The notes beneath the pieces are model-generated. The model saw only the letters and a program-made list of their open reading frames with translations. It was not told the origin of the DNA and ran no database searches. The translations under genes and the position numbers were made by a program. 64,000 bases of DNA from Actibacterium sp. MT2.3-13A (lineage in GTDB: Bacteria > Pseudomonadota > Alphaproteobacteria > Rhodobacterales > Rhodobacteraceae): assembly GCF_018139985.1 (NCBI RefSeq), contig NZ_JAGSOU010000006.1, positions 124,001 to 188,000 of the forward strand, written 5' to 3'. Below are positions 1-10,132 of this stretch, one piece after another (within the stretch, counting starts at the first letter, position 1; every line of letters starts with the position of its first letter).

Positions 1-285
1 GAATTCGCGCGCCGGGCGGGCGACCCCAACACGGGCGGCGCCTCGCGGGCGCGGCTGGTCACCGCCTACCGGCAGGACGCCCTGCGCTGCGCGGCGCATC
101 TGGGGCAGGCGGGGCCAACGAAAGGGGCGGCGGTCGCCGCCGCCGCCGGTGTGCCGCGCGCGACCCGGATCATGGCCGACGATCACTATGGCTGGTTCGC
201 GCGCGTCGCCACCGGCATCTACGACCTGACCCCGGCCGGGCGCGCGGCGCTGGGCCAGTATGCCGAGGTCCTGCGCGGGCTCTGA
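1..285 (+). CDS. DUF2161 family protein, C-terminal part
   Basis: A gene runs in from the left edge of the window and ends at TGA 283–285, leaving the last 94 residues. The tail contains TAYRQDALRC, a Thr/Pro/Ala-rich segment, DDHYGWFARV and YDLTPAGRAAL. This matches, from memory, the C-terminus of DUF2161 proteins, predicted PD-(D/E)XK-type phosphodiesterases of alphaproteobacteria. The nuclease core would lie outside the window. The gene is followed by groES in the same direction, an order I associate with Rhodobacteraceae. The family call is recognition of a short tail, so moderately sure; the frame and stop are clear. Confidence 0.7.
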   Translation, partial: EFARRAGDPNTGGASRARLVTAYRQDALRCAAHLGQAGPTKGAAVAAAAGVPRATRIMADDHYGWFARVATGIYDLTPAGRAALGQYAEVLRGL

Positions 286-314
286 GGATCGTGAAAATTT
301 TGCCGGACGGGCAG

Positions 315-343
315 TTGACAGCCCGGGCAGGCTTGCCTAGCTA
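315..343 (+). promoter_or_regulatory. Sigma-70-type promoter of groESL
   Basis: TTGACA at 315–320 and TAGCTA at 338–343 are separated by 17 nt, close to consensus. The predicted transcription start is near 350, right at the CIRCE repeat, so bound HrcA would block initiation or early elongation. No sigma-32 consensus was recognised, but this was not searched exhaustively. Confidence 0.75.
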
Positions 344-350
344 CGGCACA

Positions 351-377
351 TTAGCACTCGATGTAGGTGAGTGCTAA
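351..377 (+). promoter_or_regulatory. CIRCE operator (HrcA binding site)
   Basis: A perfect inverted repeat, TTAGCACTC (351–359), 9-nt spacer, GAGTGCTAA (369–377), identical to the CIRCE consensus. HrcA binds this repeat and represses groESL until heat shock. It lies 37 bp before the groES start codon, directly after the predicted promoter. Confidence 0.97.
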
Positions 378-414
378 CAGTCACGCAAAACCTCGAACGA
401 AGGAGCGTTCCGAA

Positions 415-702
415 ATGGCATTTACTCCGCTGCACGACCGGGTTCTGGTCGAACGCGTTGAAAGCGACGAGAAAACCGCCGGTGGTCTGATCATCCCCGA
501 CAGCGCCAAAGAAAAGCCCGCCGAAGGCATCGTTGTTGCCGTGGGTGCCGGCGCCAAGGACGAAAGCGGTGCGCGCATCGCGATGGACGTCAAGGAAGGC
601 GACAAGATCCTGTTCGGCAAATGGTCGGGCACCGAGGTCACCGTCGACGGCAAAGAGCTGTTGATCATGAAGGAAAGCGACATCCTGGGCATCATCGCCT
701 AA
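415..702 (+). CDS. groES: Co-chaperonin GroES (Cpn10)
   Basis: Cytoplasmic 10-kDa co-chaperonin that caps the GroEL cavity during ATP-driven folding. The 95-residue product has the family's usual length. It begins [15 protein letters not shown], carries [13 protein letters not shown] in the mobile-loop region and ends ESDILGIIA. The ATG at 415 is preferred over in-frame upstream codons because AAGGAG lies about 9 nt before it and homologues start with this sequence; an upstream start at 367 would lie inside the CIRCE repeat. It is the first gene of a two-gene operon, 48 bp before groEL, under CIRCE/HrcA control. Confidence 0.98.
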   Translation: MAFTPLHDRVLVERVESDEKTAGGLIIPDSAKEKPAEGIVVAVGAGAKDESGARIAMDVKEGDKILFGKWSGTEVTVDGKELLIMKESDILGIIA

Positions 703-2397
<1,695 letters not shown>

Positions 2398-2422
2398 TCG
2401 CCCCCGCGACGATCTTGGGAAA

Positions 2423-2449
2423 GGGCCCGCTTCGGCGGGCCCTTTTTTT
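2423..2449 (+). terminator. Intrinsic terminator of groESL
   Basis: Perfect 8-bp stem GGGCCCGC/GCGGGCCC closed by a TTCG tetraloop and followed by seven T residues, 25 nt after the groEL stop codon. Confidence 0.95.
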
Positions 2450-2516
2450 CGCCCTATGGGCGGCGGCGGGAATTGGCGCTATCATGGCTCCGTCTCAGCG
2501 ACGGGGGATCGTTTCC

Positions 2517-3632
2517 ATGACCCGCATATTTCTTGCTTTCTTCCTTTCCATCCTGCCCGCCATCGCCCAGGCCGAAGAGGCCGAAACCTTCCGCATTGGC
2601 AATGACGCCTTCATCGCCGGATCGACGGTCGTCCACAGCGGCGACGGGGCCGACGATCTGTTCATGGCCGGCGAAACCGTCCGCGTCGCGGCCCCGATTT
2701 CCGGCTCGGCCCATCTCGCGGGCCGACGGGTGGAGATCGGCCAGAGCATCGGCGGCGACCTCTACGCCGCCGGCATGGATGTCGTTATGCGCGGCGCGCT
2801 GGGCGGAGATGCCACCGTGTCGGGCTATTCGGTGGAAATCCGCGATGCGGTCGGCGAAGACCTGCGGGCCTCGGGCGCGAACCTGACGATCGCCGGCCCG
2901 GTCGCGGGGACGGCCCTTCTGGCGGGCGACATCGTTCGGTTGGAAAGCGTCATCAGCGGCGATGTTTACCTGTCCGGGCGGCAGGTCGAGTTCGGGCCGG
3001 AGGCGCGGATCGGAGGGGCCCTGACGCTGGTGAGCGACGCGCCGGAAAAGATCGAGGTGCCGGCGCATGTCCTCCCCGAGGATCGCATCACGCGGCGCGA
3101 GATGGCGGGCTGGCAGCGCGAGATGCCGCCGATGGGCGCGATCAGCTGGGGGCAGGTGATCTGGCGCGCCCTGGTGGGCGTGGTGGTCACGGCGGCGCTG
3201 GTGGCGCTGATCGCGGCGGTGCTGCCCGGCCCCCTGGCCGGCATGCGGCGGCGGCTGCTGGCGGCGCCCTGGCGCGCGCTGTGGTTCGGCTTTCTCGGCC
3301 TGTCGACCATGACCGGTGCGGCCGTGCTGCTGGCCATGACCCTGATCGGCATGGTGCTGAGTTCGGCTGTGCTGCTGCTGGCGGTTCTGCTTGGCGTGGC
3401 GGGCTATTTCATCGCCGTCTACGCCTTCGGCGTCGGGCTGATGATGGCCGCCGGCCGGGCCGAGCCGGACAGCCTGGCCGACCGCGCGCTGGCGGGCGCG
3501 CTGGGCGCGCTTGCCGCCGGGCTGATCGGGCTGGTGCCGTTGCTGGGCTGGCTGTTCGTCTTCGCGCTGGCGCTGGCCGGGGCGGGCGGGCTGATCCTGC
3601 GCTGGCTCCGCCCGGCCTTCTTCAGCAACTGA
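2517..3632 (+). CDS. Bactofilin-like repeat membrane protein, exported
   Basis: Function not known. The ATG at 2517 gives 371 residues beginning with a clear signal peptide (MTRIFLAFFLSILPAIAQA, cleavage before EEAET). Residues about 25–180 are short repeats alternating G-D/G-S turns with hydrophobic positions (for example GDLYAAGMDVVMRGALGGDA), the pattern of right-handed beta-helix, bactofilin-like polymerising domains. The C-terminal 160 residues hold four or five membrane segments. The N-terminal repeats should therefore face the periplasm. An in-frame codon upstream at 2415 would place the groEL terminator inside the gene and is rejected. It precedes phnM by 47 bp in the same direction, possibly co-transcribed without functional connection. 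Confidence 0.72.
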   Translation: MTRIFLAFFLSILPAIAQAEEAETFRIGNDAFIAGSTVVHSGDGADDLFMAGETVRVAAPISGSAHLAGRRVEIGQSIGGDLYAAGMDVVMRGALGGDATVSGYSVEIRDAVGEDLRASGANLTIAGPVAGTALLAGDIVRLESVISGDVYLSGRQVEFGPEARIGGALTLVSDAPEKIEVPAHVLPEDRITRREMAGWQREMPPMGAISWGQVIWRALVGVVVTAALVALIAAVLPGPLAGMRRRLLAAPWRALWFGFLGLSTMTGAAVLLAMTLIGMVLSSAVLLLAVLLGVAGYFIAVYAFGVGLMMAAGRAEPDSLADRALAGALGALAAGLIGLVPLLGWLFVFALALAGAGGLILRWLRPAFFSN

Positions 3633-3679
3633 TCCTCCTTGGGCTTTCCTTCCTCCGGGCGCCGTGGCAGAACCGCGCG

Positions 3680-4816
3680 ATGCTGAGCCTGACCCTGACC
3701 AACGCCGATATCCTGATGCCGGGCGGACTGATCGGCGCGAAGCTGGCCATCGAGGGTGGACGCATCGCACCGACGCCCGCGGGCCGCGCGGTGGACCTGT
3801 CGGGTTGTCTGGTGCTGCCCGGAATCGTCGATATGCATGGCGACGGGTTCGAGCGCCATCTCGCCCCGCGGCGCGGCGCGATGCGCGATCTGGGCGAGGG
3901 GCTGGCGGCGCTGGATGCGGAACTGGCCGCCAATGGCATCACAACCGCCGTCTTGGCGCAATTCTTCAGCTGGGAAGCGGGCATGCGCGGCCCGGATTTC
4001 GCCGAAGGGCTGGCCGGGGCGCTGGCCGCCGCGGGGTCGCGGCTGCTGTGTGACATGCGGCTTCAGTTGCGGCTGGAGACCCACCTGCTCGATGACTATC
4101 CCCGCGCCGAGGCGCTGATCGAGGGCGCCGGCATCGGCTATGTCGTGTTCAACGATCATCTGCCGCACAAGGCGCTGGCCGAGGGCAAGCGCCCGCCGCG
4201 CCTGACCGGCCAGGCCCTGAAAAGCGGCCGCAGCCCCGAGGCCCATCTGGCGGTTCTGGAACGCCTCCACGCCCGCGGCGCCGAGGTTCCGCAGGCGCTG
4301 TCGGACCTCGCCGGGCGGCTGGCCGCGCGCGGCGTGGCGATGGGTAGCCATGACGATGCAACGCCCGAGACCCGCGCCTTCTACCGGGCGATCGGGGCGA
4401 CCATCTCCGAATTCCCCGAGACCCGCGAGGCCGCGCAGGCGGCGCGGGCGGCGGGCGATCCGGTGATCCTGGGCGCGCCCAACGTGGTGCGCGGCGGCTC
4501 GCATTCGGGCAAGGTCAGCGCGGCGGATCTGGTGACGCAGGGCTGCTGCGATGCGCTGGTCTCCGATTACCACTATCCCGCGCCACGCCAGGCGGCGCTG
4601 GCGCTGGCCGGCGCGGCCGGGCTGGCCGATGCCTGGGCGCTGGTCTCCAGTCGCCCGGCGCGGCTGCTGGGGCTGACGGATCGGGGCACGCTGGAGCCGG
4701 GCAAACGCGCGGACCTGGTGGTGCTGGAGCGCGACAGCGGCCGGGTCGGCGCCACCATCAGCGGCGGGCGCATCGCCTATCTTGCCGGCACGGTGGCCGA
4801 GCGTTTTTTGCACTGA
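3680..4816 (+). CDS. phnM: PhnM-like ribose 1-methylphosphonate 5-triphosphate diphosphatase
   Basis: Amidohydrolase-superfamily enzyme. In the C–P lyase pathway PhnM removes diphosphate from alpha-D-ribose 1-methylphosphonate 5-triphosphate. The 378-residue length matches PhnM. VLPGIVDMHGDGFERH carries the metal-binding HxD-type motif in its PhnM-specific form; SHDDATPE, APNVVRGGSHSG and the VSDYHYPAP stretch near the end are also PhnM-like. The ATG at 3680 is chosen because homologues start close to it. No other phn gene lies nearby, so this is an orphan copy; it might act on another phosphorylated substrate. Family confident, exact substrate less so. Confidence 0.85.
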   Translation: MLSLTLTNADILMPGGLIGAKLAIEGGRIAPTPAGRAVDLSGCLVLPGIVDMHGDGFERHLAPRRGAMRDLGEGLAALDAELAANGITTAVLAQFFSWEAGMRGPDFAEGLAGALAAAGSRLLCDMRLQLRLETHLLDDYPRAEALIEGAGIGYVVFNDHLPHKALAEGKRPPRLTGQALKSGRSPEAHLAVLERLHARGAEVPQALSDLAGRLAARGVAMGSHDDATPETRAFYRAIGATISEFPETREAAQAARAAGDPVILGAPNVVRGGSHSGKVSAADLVTQGCCDALVSDYHYPAPRQAALALAGAAGLADAWALVSSRPARLLGLTDRGTLEPGKRADLVVLERDSGRVGATISGGRIAYLAGTVAERFLH

Positions 4817-4867
4817 TTGCGCGCCGCCCTGTCTGGCGCCCGGATGCAGGCGCGTGTAGCGTGGCGC

Positions 4868-5731
4868 ATGCGCCTGTTCCTGATGACAGCCCTGACCATG
4901 GTGGCCTTTGCCGCGAACTCGATCCTCAACCGCGCCGCGTTGGCCGAGGGGGCGATCGGGCCGGGCAGCTTTGCCGCTCTGCGGCTGGCCTCGGGGGCGG
5001 TGATGCTGGGGCTGCTGCTGGCACTGCGCGACCGCCGCCTGCCGCGCCCCGGTGCGCCCAATCTGGGCGCCGTGGCCGGGCTTGCGGGCTATATGCTGGG
5101 CTTTTCCTACGCCTATGTCGCGCTTGATGCCGGACTGGGTGCGCTGATCCTGTTCGGCGGCGTGCAGATGACCATGTTCCTTGGTGTCCTGGCGGCGGGG
5201 GAGGCCCTGCCGCCGCGCCGCTGGGCGGGGGCGGGGCTGGCCTTCGGCGGGCTGGTGCTGCTGCTCTGGCCGGCGGGCGCGGGCGCGCCGCCGGCGCTTG
5301 GCGCGGCCTTGATGGCCTTCGCGGCGGCGAGTTGGGGCGTCTATTCGCTGGTCGGGCGTGCCGTGGCCGACCCGCTGCACGCCACGGGCGCGAATTTCCT
5401 CTACGCGCTGCCGGCGGCGGTGGCGCTGGCGCTGGCGCTGCCCGACGCCACGCAGGCGAGCGCACCCGGCATCCTGCTGGCGGTGATCTCGGGCGCGGTC
5501 ACCTCGGGGCTGGGCTATGCGATGTGGTACAGCCTGCTGCCGCGGCTGGGGGTCTCGGTCGCGGCGGTGGCGCAGCTGTCGGCGCCGGTGCTGGCGGTGG
5601 CGGCCGGCGTGCTGCTGCTGGGAGAGCCGCTGCGTCTGCGCGCGCTGCTGGCCGCGGGGCTGGTGCTGGGGGGCGTCGCGCTGGGGGTGGTGCGCCCGCG
5701 TCAGCGCACGATCGGCTCCAGCGGGTCGTAG
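4868..5731 (+). CDS. DMT-superfamily transporter (EamA family)
   Basis: Inner-membrane transporter of the drug/metabolite superfamily, probably an exporter; substrate unknown. The 287 residues form about ten hydrophobic helices in two EamA halves (AANSILNRAALAEG at the start of the first, AASWGVYSLVGRAV at the start of the second). The ATG at 4868 starts directly before the first helix; upstream TTG 4817 and ATG 4844 are in frame and cannot be excluded, and no strong SD helps. It begins 51 bp after phnM. The 3' end overlaps the convergent Nudix gene by 31 bp. Confidence 0.82.
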   Translation: MRLFLMTALTMVAFAANSILNRAALAEGAIGPGSFAALRLASGAVMLGLLLALRDRRLPRPGAPNLGAVAGLAGYMLGFSYAYVALDAGLGALILFGGVQMTMFLGVLAAGEALPPRRWAGAGLAFGGLVLLLWPAGAGAPPALGAALMAFAAASWGVYSLVGRAVADPLHATGANFLYALPAAVALALALPDATQASAPGILLAVISGAVTSGLGYAMWYSLLPRLGVSVAAVAQLSAPVLAVAAGVLLLGEPLRLRALLAAGLVLGGVALGVVRPRQRTIGSSGS

Positions 5732-6150
5732 AGGATGCGGCCCTCGTCCCAGGCGGCCTGGGGCAGGCTGTCGGGCTTGTAGCGGATGCCGGCCATCTCT
5801 TCGCGGGAGAACCAGCGGCGGCGGCTGACGATGCCCTCGGGGTCGCGCCAGGCCGGGTCCAGCGCGCCGTGCCGCACCGTGCAGCGGAAATAGATGTCCA
5901 CCTGGTGAAAGCCCGAGGCGGGATCGTGGAACTCGTTCACCAGGCAGGGATCGCCCACGGCGATCTCCAGTCCGGTTTCCTCGTGCACCTCGCGCGCCAG
6001 GTTCTCGGGCAGGGACATGCCGCGCTCGACCCCGCCGCCGGGCACGCACCACAGGTCGCTCATCCCGTCGGGATAGGCGTTGACCAGCAGCAGCCGCGCC
6101 TGGTGCAGGATCACCGCGCGCGCGGCCAGGCGCGGGCTGCGGCGCGGCAT
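5701..6150 (-). CDS. Nudix hydrolase
   Basis: Predicted hydrolase of a nucleoside-diphosphate-linked compound; 149 residues, cytoplasmic. The Nudix box is recognisable as GGGVERG followed by REVHEETGL, but the conserved first glutamate (GX5E) is methionine here. The catalytic helix REVxEExG is intact, so activity is likely but not certain. It starts 6 nt upstream of the purK stop region on the same strand and may be co-transcribed with purEK. The 3' end overlaps the convergent DMT gene. Confidence 0.85.
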   Translation of the reverse strand: MPRRSPRLAARAVILHQARLLLVNAYPDGMSDLWCVPGGGVERGMSLPENLAREVHEETGLEIAVGDPCLVNEFHDPASGFHQVDIYFRCTVRHGALDPAWRDPEGIVSRRRWFSREEMAGIRYKPDSLPQAAWDEGRILYDPLEPIVR

Positions 6151-6155
6151 CGCCG

Positions 6156-7235
6156 TCAGCCCGCCGCCGGGCCGAGGCGGCGGTTCACATGGCCCATCTT
6201 GCGCCCGGCCTTCACCTCGGCCTTGCCATAGAGGTGGATGGCGTTGGCGCTGTCCCTGGCCAGCTCCGGCACCTGCGCCACGTCATCACCGATCAGGTTC
6301 AGCATCTCCATGTCCGAGTGCCGTTGCCCGTCGCCCAGCGGCCAGCCCGCCACGGCGCGGATATGCTGCTCGAACTGGTCGATCATGCAGCCGTCCTGCG
6401 TCCAGTGGCCGGAGTTGTGCACCCGAGGCGCGATCTCGTTGACCAGCAGGCCCTGCGCGGTGACGAACAGCTCCACCCCCATCACGCCGACATAATCGAG
6501 CGCGTTCAGGATCTTGCCGGCCAGAAGCACGGCGTCGGTGCGCTGCGCGGCGGTCAGCCGGGCGGGGACGGTGGTGGTGTGCAGGATGCCGTCCTTGTGG
6601 ACGTTCTCGCCGGGGTCGAAACAGGCGATCTCGCCGCTCAGCCCACGCGCGGCGATGACAGAGATCTCGTGGCTGAACTCGATGAAACCCTCCAGGATCG
6701 CCGGGGCGCCGGCCATCTCGGCCAGGGCCTGCGCGGCGTCGGCGGGCACCATGATCCGCGCCTGGCCCTTGCCGTCATAGCCGAAGCGGCGGGTCTTGAG
6801 GATGGCGGGCGTGCCGATCTCCTCGATCGCCTCGGCCAGATCCTCGGCGTCGTCCACGGCGGCGAAGGGCGCGGTGGCGAGCCCCAGATCGGACAGGAAC
6901 GCCTTTTCCACCAGCCGGTCCTGGCTGACGGCCAGCGCGCGGCGGTTGGGGCGGATCGGGCAATGCTGCTCCAGCAGGTCCAGCGCCGAGGTGGGGATGT
7001 TCTCGAACTCGTAGGTGATCACGTCCACCCCGGCGGCGAAGGCGCGCAGCGCCTCGGCGTCCTCGTAGGAAGCGGTGGTCACGCTGTCGGCGACATGGCC
7101 GGCGGGCGGGTTGGCGCCGGGCTCGAAGATATGGCAGCGGAAGCCCAGCCGCGCCGCGGCCATCGACAGCATCCGGCCCAGCTGGCCGCCGCCCAGGATG
7201 CCGATCACCGCGCCGGCTTGCAGAACGTCACTCAT
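6156..7235 (-). CDS. purK: 5-(carboxyamino)imidazole ribonucleotide synthase PurK
   Basis: ATP-grasp enzyme of purine biosynthesis that converts AIR, ATP and bicarbonate to N5-CAIR. The 359-residue protein begins with [16 protein letters not shown], the PurK nucleotide-fold signature. It has [20 protein letters not shown] (ATP-grasp loop) and [14 protein letters not shown] near the C-terminus. The start overlaps the purE end by 8 bp, so the two are translationally coupled. PurE uses its product directly. Confidence 0.96.
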   Translation of the reverse strand: MSDVLQAGAVIGILGGGQLGRMLSMAAARLGFRCHIFEPGANPPAGHVADSVTTASYEDAEALRAFAAGVDVITYEFENIPTSALDLLEQHCPIRPNRRALAVSQDRLVEKAFLSDLGLATAPFAAVDDAEDLAEAIEEIGTPAILKTRRFGYDGKGQARIMVPADAAQALAEMAGAPAILEGFIEFSHEISVIAARGLSGEIACFDPGENVHKDGILHTTTVPARLTAAQRTDAVLLAGKILNALDYVGVMGVELFVTAQGLLVNEIAPRVHNSGHWTQDGCMIDQFEQHIRAVAGWPLGDGQRHSDMEMLNLIGDDVAQVPELARDSANAIHLYGKAEVKAGRKMGHVNRRLGPAAG

Positions 7236-7716
7236 CGCAGGGCTCCTCCGGGATCGAGGCCGACAACGCCGCGCGCCAGGCGTCCAGCCGGCCGGCCAGC
7301 ACGGCGTCGTTCAGCGCCAGGATGCCGGCGGCCATCAGCCCGGCATTGGCCGCGCCCGCAGCCCCGATGGCCATGGTGGCGACCGGGAACCCCTTGGGCA
7401 TCTGCACGATGGAATAGAGCGAATCGACCCCCGACAGCGCGCGCGTCTGCACCGGCACACCGATCACCGGCACGCGGGTCTTGCTGGCCATCATGCCGGG
7501 CAGGTGGGCCGCCCCGCCGGCGCCGGCGATGATCACCTGCAGCCCGCGTTCGACGGCGGTCTTGCCGTAGGTCCACAGGCGGTCGGGGGTGCGGTGGGCC
7601 GAGACGATCTTCGCCTCGTAGGCCACGCCCAACTCATCCAGGATTTCGGCTGCCCCCTTCATGGTCGGCCAGTCGGACTGGCTGCCCATGATGATGCCCA
7701 CTTTCACGTCGCTCAT
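7228..7716 (-). CDS. purE: N5-carboxyaminoimidazole ribonucleotide mutase PurE
   Basis: Class I PurE converts N5-CAIR to CAIR. The 162 residues show the signatures [18 protein letters not shown] (with the catalytic His) and [10 protein letters not shown]. The start is supported by GGGAG about 6 nt upstream. It is the first gene of purE–purK. Confidence 0.97.
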   Translation of the reverse strand: MSDVKVGIIMGSQSDWPTMKGAAEILDELGVAYEAKIVSAHRTPDRLWTYGKTAVERGLQVIIAGAGGAAHLPGMMASKTRVPVIGVPVQTRALSGVDSLYSIVQMPKGFPVATMAIGAAGAANAGLMAAGILALNDAVLAGRLDAWRAALSASIPEEPCDE

Positions 7717-7768
7717 CGCTGCTCCCGCCTCTCGCTTTCGGAGGCGGCACTATAGCCGGATGGCCCGC

Positions 7769-7990
7769 TTACGCAATGATATCGGGGGTCAGGAGGTCTT
7801 CGATCAGGGCGATCTGGTCCTTCAGAGACAGTTTCTGCTTTTTCAACCGTTTCACGGTGAACTGGCAGGCGACGCCGCCCTGGGCCTCCAGCGCGCGGAT
7901 GGCATCGTCGAGGTCGCGGTGCTCGCGGCGCAGCACCTCGAGCTTCACGCGCAGGACCTCTTCGCTGTTCATTTCGCTTGGGATGTTCAT
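7769..7990 (-). CDS. YdcH/DUF465 family small protein
   Basis: A 73-residue, mostly helical, charged protein containing LRREHRDLDDAI and VKRLKKQKLSLKDQIALIED, the conserved pair of helices of the DUF465 family. The C-terminal KKQKLSLKDQI pattern is the hallmark. Function of the family is unknown. The start at 7990 has AGGGA 6–7 nt upstream; an internal ATG at 7972 would give 67 residues. It is 52 bp upstream of purE on the same strand, with which it may share a transcript. Confidence 0.85.
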   Translation of the reverse strand: MNIPSEMNSEEVLRVKLEVLRREHRDLDDAIRALEAQGGVACQFTVKRLKKQKLSLKDQIALIEDLLTPDIIA

Positions 7991-8164
7991 CGGCATTCCC
8001 TGAGTGAGTCGGCACCAACTGGGCAGACCGTTAACATAGCCTTCTTGGGGGCTTGCGGGAAGCGGCGCCCTTGCGGGTCGCATCCCCGCGCCCCATATTT
8101 TCGGCAGGCCGCCTGTTCCAAGGGGCCGGACGCTGACAGGTCGCTTGACGCAAGGACTTGAGAC

Positions 8165-8578
8165 ATGACGAAACTGACCCTCGGCTCGCATCCCTTTCTA
8201 CTTGGATTCGAGCAGCTTGAGCGCCTCGTGGAACGGACGGCCAAGTCCGGCAACGAGGGCTATCCGCCCTTCAATATCGAACAGACCAGCGAACGGGGCT
8301 ATCGGATCACGCTTGCCGTGGCGGGCTTCCGCGAGGAGGACCTCTCGATCACCGTCGAGGACCGCCAGCTGGTGATCCGCGGCCGCCAGCGCGACGACAG
8401 CGACGAACGCGTGTTCCTGCACCGCGGCATTGCCGCGCGGCAGTTCCAGCGCAGCTTCGTGCTGGCCGACGGCGTGGAGGTGGCCGGCGCCGAGATGGAG
8501 AACGGACTGCTGCATATCGACCTGGAACGCGCGCTGCCCGATGCCGTGGTCCAGCGCATCGAGATCCGGCGGGCCTGA
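8165..8578 (+). CDS. Small heat shock protein, Hsp20/IbpA type
   Basis: ATP-independent holdase chaperone that binds unfolding proteins in the cytoplasm. The 137-residue product has the alpha-crystallin domain from about residue 38 to 130: FNIEQTSERGYRITLAVAGF, EDLSITVEDRQLVIRG, and the RxFVLADGVEVAGAEMENGLLHIDLER strand pair typical of IbpA (written here as two adjoining pieces: RSFVLADGVEV and AEMENGLLHIDL). It is followed 16 bp later by a DUF1150 gene, a pairing I recall from other alphaproteobacteria. No CIRCE or ROSE-like element was recognised upstream. Confidence 0.93.
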   Translation: MTKLTLGSHPFLLGFEQLERLVERTAKSGNEGYPPFNIEQTSERGYRITLAVAGFREEDLSITVEDRQLVIRGRQRDDSDERVFLHRGIAARQFQRSFVLADGVEVAGAEMENGLLHIDLERALPDAVVQRIEIRRA

Positions 8579-8594
8579 ACGAGAGGGAGACGCG

Positions 8595-8822
8595 ATGAAC
8601 ACGAAATACGATTTCCTGCCCGGCGGCGAGGACAAGATCGTCTATGTCCGCCCGGTAAAGCCCGAGGATCTGCCGGAGGAACTGCGGCGTCAGACAGCGG
8701 GGATCGAGCGGCTTTACGCCGTGCATGATTCCAGCGGCGAGCGGCTGGCGCTGGTGCGCGACCGCAAGCTGGCCTTCGTGCTGGCCCGCCAGAACGACCT
8801 CGCGCCGGTAAGCGTGCACTGA
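8595..8822 (+). CDS. DUF1150 family protein
   Basis: A 75-residue protein containing IVYVRPVKPEDLPEE near the N-terminus and LYAVHDSSGERLALVRDR in the middle, the conserved core of DUF1150. No function is established. The start is supported by GAGAGGGAG 5–10 nt upstream. It follows the Hsp20 gene by 16 bp and is likely in the same operon, so a role in proteostasis is possible but is only inferred from position. Confidence 0.85.
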   Translation: MNTKYDFLPGGEDKIVYVRPVKPEDLPEELRRQTAGIERLYAVHDSSGERLALVRDRKLAFVLARQNDLAPVSVH

Positions 8823-8864
8823 GCCTTTCGCCGGTGCTCGACCTGGGGCCCTTGGGCCTCAGGT

Positions 8865-10055
8865 TCAGCGAAGCGCCGGGTCGCGGTTCCGCCGGGCGAG
8901 GTCAATGGCGAGAACGATTGCCGCCGCCAGGGGCACCAGCGCGCCGAGCGTCAGCGCCGTGAGGGTCGCGCGCGGGCCGTAGCCCTGTATCAGCATCGCC
9001 CCCAGCATGGGCGCCGCGGCCGAGGCCATCAGCATCGGTCTGGCGAGGTGGCCCATGATCCAGGCGTAATCCTCCGGGTCGAAGACGGCGAGCGGCAACG
9101 CGCCGCGTGCGATCGACCACAGCCCGTTCCCCGCGCCATAGGCCACCAGCGCCGCGCCGGCCGGGCTGCCGAGCGTCAACCCCAGGAACCCGAGCAGAAC
9201 CAGCGATGCCGCCGCCATCATGGTCCAGATCGGATGGTGCCGGCCGCGGCCCAGCATCTCGATCACCCGGGCCGCCACCTGGGCGGGGCCGATCAGCGTG
9301 CCAAGGGCCACCGCCGCGGCCAGCGCGTAACCCCGCGCCGTCAGGATGGTGATCAGATGGACCGACCAGATCGAGGCGATCATCGCCAGCGTCGCCCCGG
9401 CGACCGCGATGCACCAGAACCGGATGTCGAAGGCGCGCGGCGGCCGGGACGGCGCGTCCCCGTCCGGTTGCGCCCCGGCCGGCACCGGCGGAACCCGCGG
9501 CAGGGCGAACCAGCACAGCGGCAGGGTGACCGTCAGATGCAGCGCCGCATAGGCGAAACATGTGGCGCGCCATCCGGCAGCCTCGACCAGAAAGGCCGAG
9601 ATCGGCCAGCAGACGGTGCTGGCGAACCCACCCCAGAGCGTCAGGGCCGTGATCGCCGACCGGGCGTGCCGCCCGTAGATCCGCCCCAGCGTCGAGAACG
9701 CGGCATCGTACAGCCCGGCCGCCATTCCGAGGCCGAGCAGGCCCCAGGCCGCCATATACACCGGCAATGACCGGGAAAGCCCCAACAGAATCAATCCGGC
9801 GGCGATCAGCAACATGCCCGCGACCAGCACGCGCCGCCCGCCCTCGCGCTGGATCAGGCGGCCGATCCGGCCGGCCGCGAGCCCCGACACCAGCAGGCCC
9901 AGCGACACGCCCGCGGTGACCTCTCCCGCGGTCCAGCCGGTCTCGGCCAGGATTGGGCCGGACAGCACGGCGAGCAGGTAAAAGGTGCTGCCCCAGGTCA
10001 GGATCATGACGATGCCAAGGGCGGAGATCACCCGCATGCGTTCGGAAAGGATCAT
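8865..10055 (-). CDS. MFS transporter in the arsenic cluster
   Basis: Inner-membrane major facilitator of 396 residues with about 12 hydrophobic helices. GRIGRLIQREGGRR after helix 2 is the expected charged loop. It is the last gene of the leftward arsR–flavoprotein unit, 77 bp after the flavoprotein, so a role in export of arsenicals is inferred. MFS pumps of arsenic operons include ArsJ (which needs a partner GAPDH gene, absent here) and ArsK. I cannot assign it to either from the sequence alone. Confidence 0.78.
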   Translation of the reverse strand: MILSERMRVISALGIVMILTWGSTFYLLAVLSGPILAETGWTAGEVTAGVSLGLLVSGLAAGRIGRLIQREGGRRVLVAGMLLIAAGLILLGLSRSLPVYMAAWGLLGLGMAAGLYDAAFSTLGRIYGRHARSAITALTLWGGFASTVCWPISAFLVEAAGWRATCFAYAALHLTVTLPLCWFALPRVPPVPAGAQPDGDAPSRPPRAFDIRFWCIAVAGATLAMIASIWSVHLITILTARGYALAAAVALGTLIGPAQVAARVIEMLGRGRHHPIWTMMAAASLVLLGFLGLTLGSPAGAALVAYGAGNGLWSIARGALPLAVFDPEDYAWIMGHLARPMLMASAAAPMLGAMLIQGYGPRATLTALTLGALVPLAAAIVLAIDLARRNRDPALR

Positions 10056-10132
10056 CAGCGTGTCGTGCCTTCGATAGCCAATTCAGTGTCGCATCTGCCG
10101 CTTGCTTTGGCCACGGCCTGCGCCTGTCCGCG

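Noticed and set aside
367-414. Upstream in-frame start for groES at 367
   Set aside because: It lies inside the CIRCE repeat and has no SD; the family starts at the ATG 415, which has AAGGAG upstream.
3419-6052. An 877-codon minus-strand frame across phnM and the DMT gene
   Set aside because: It is the complement of two clear genes and consists of Arg/Gly/Gln/Pro-rich shadow sequence.
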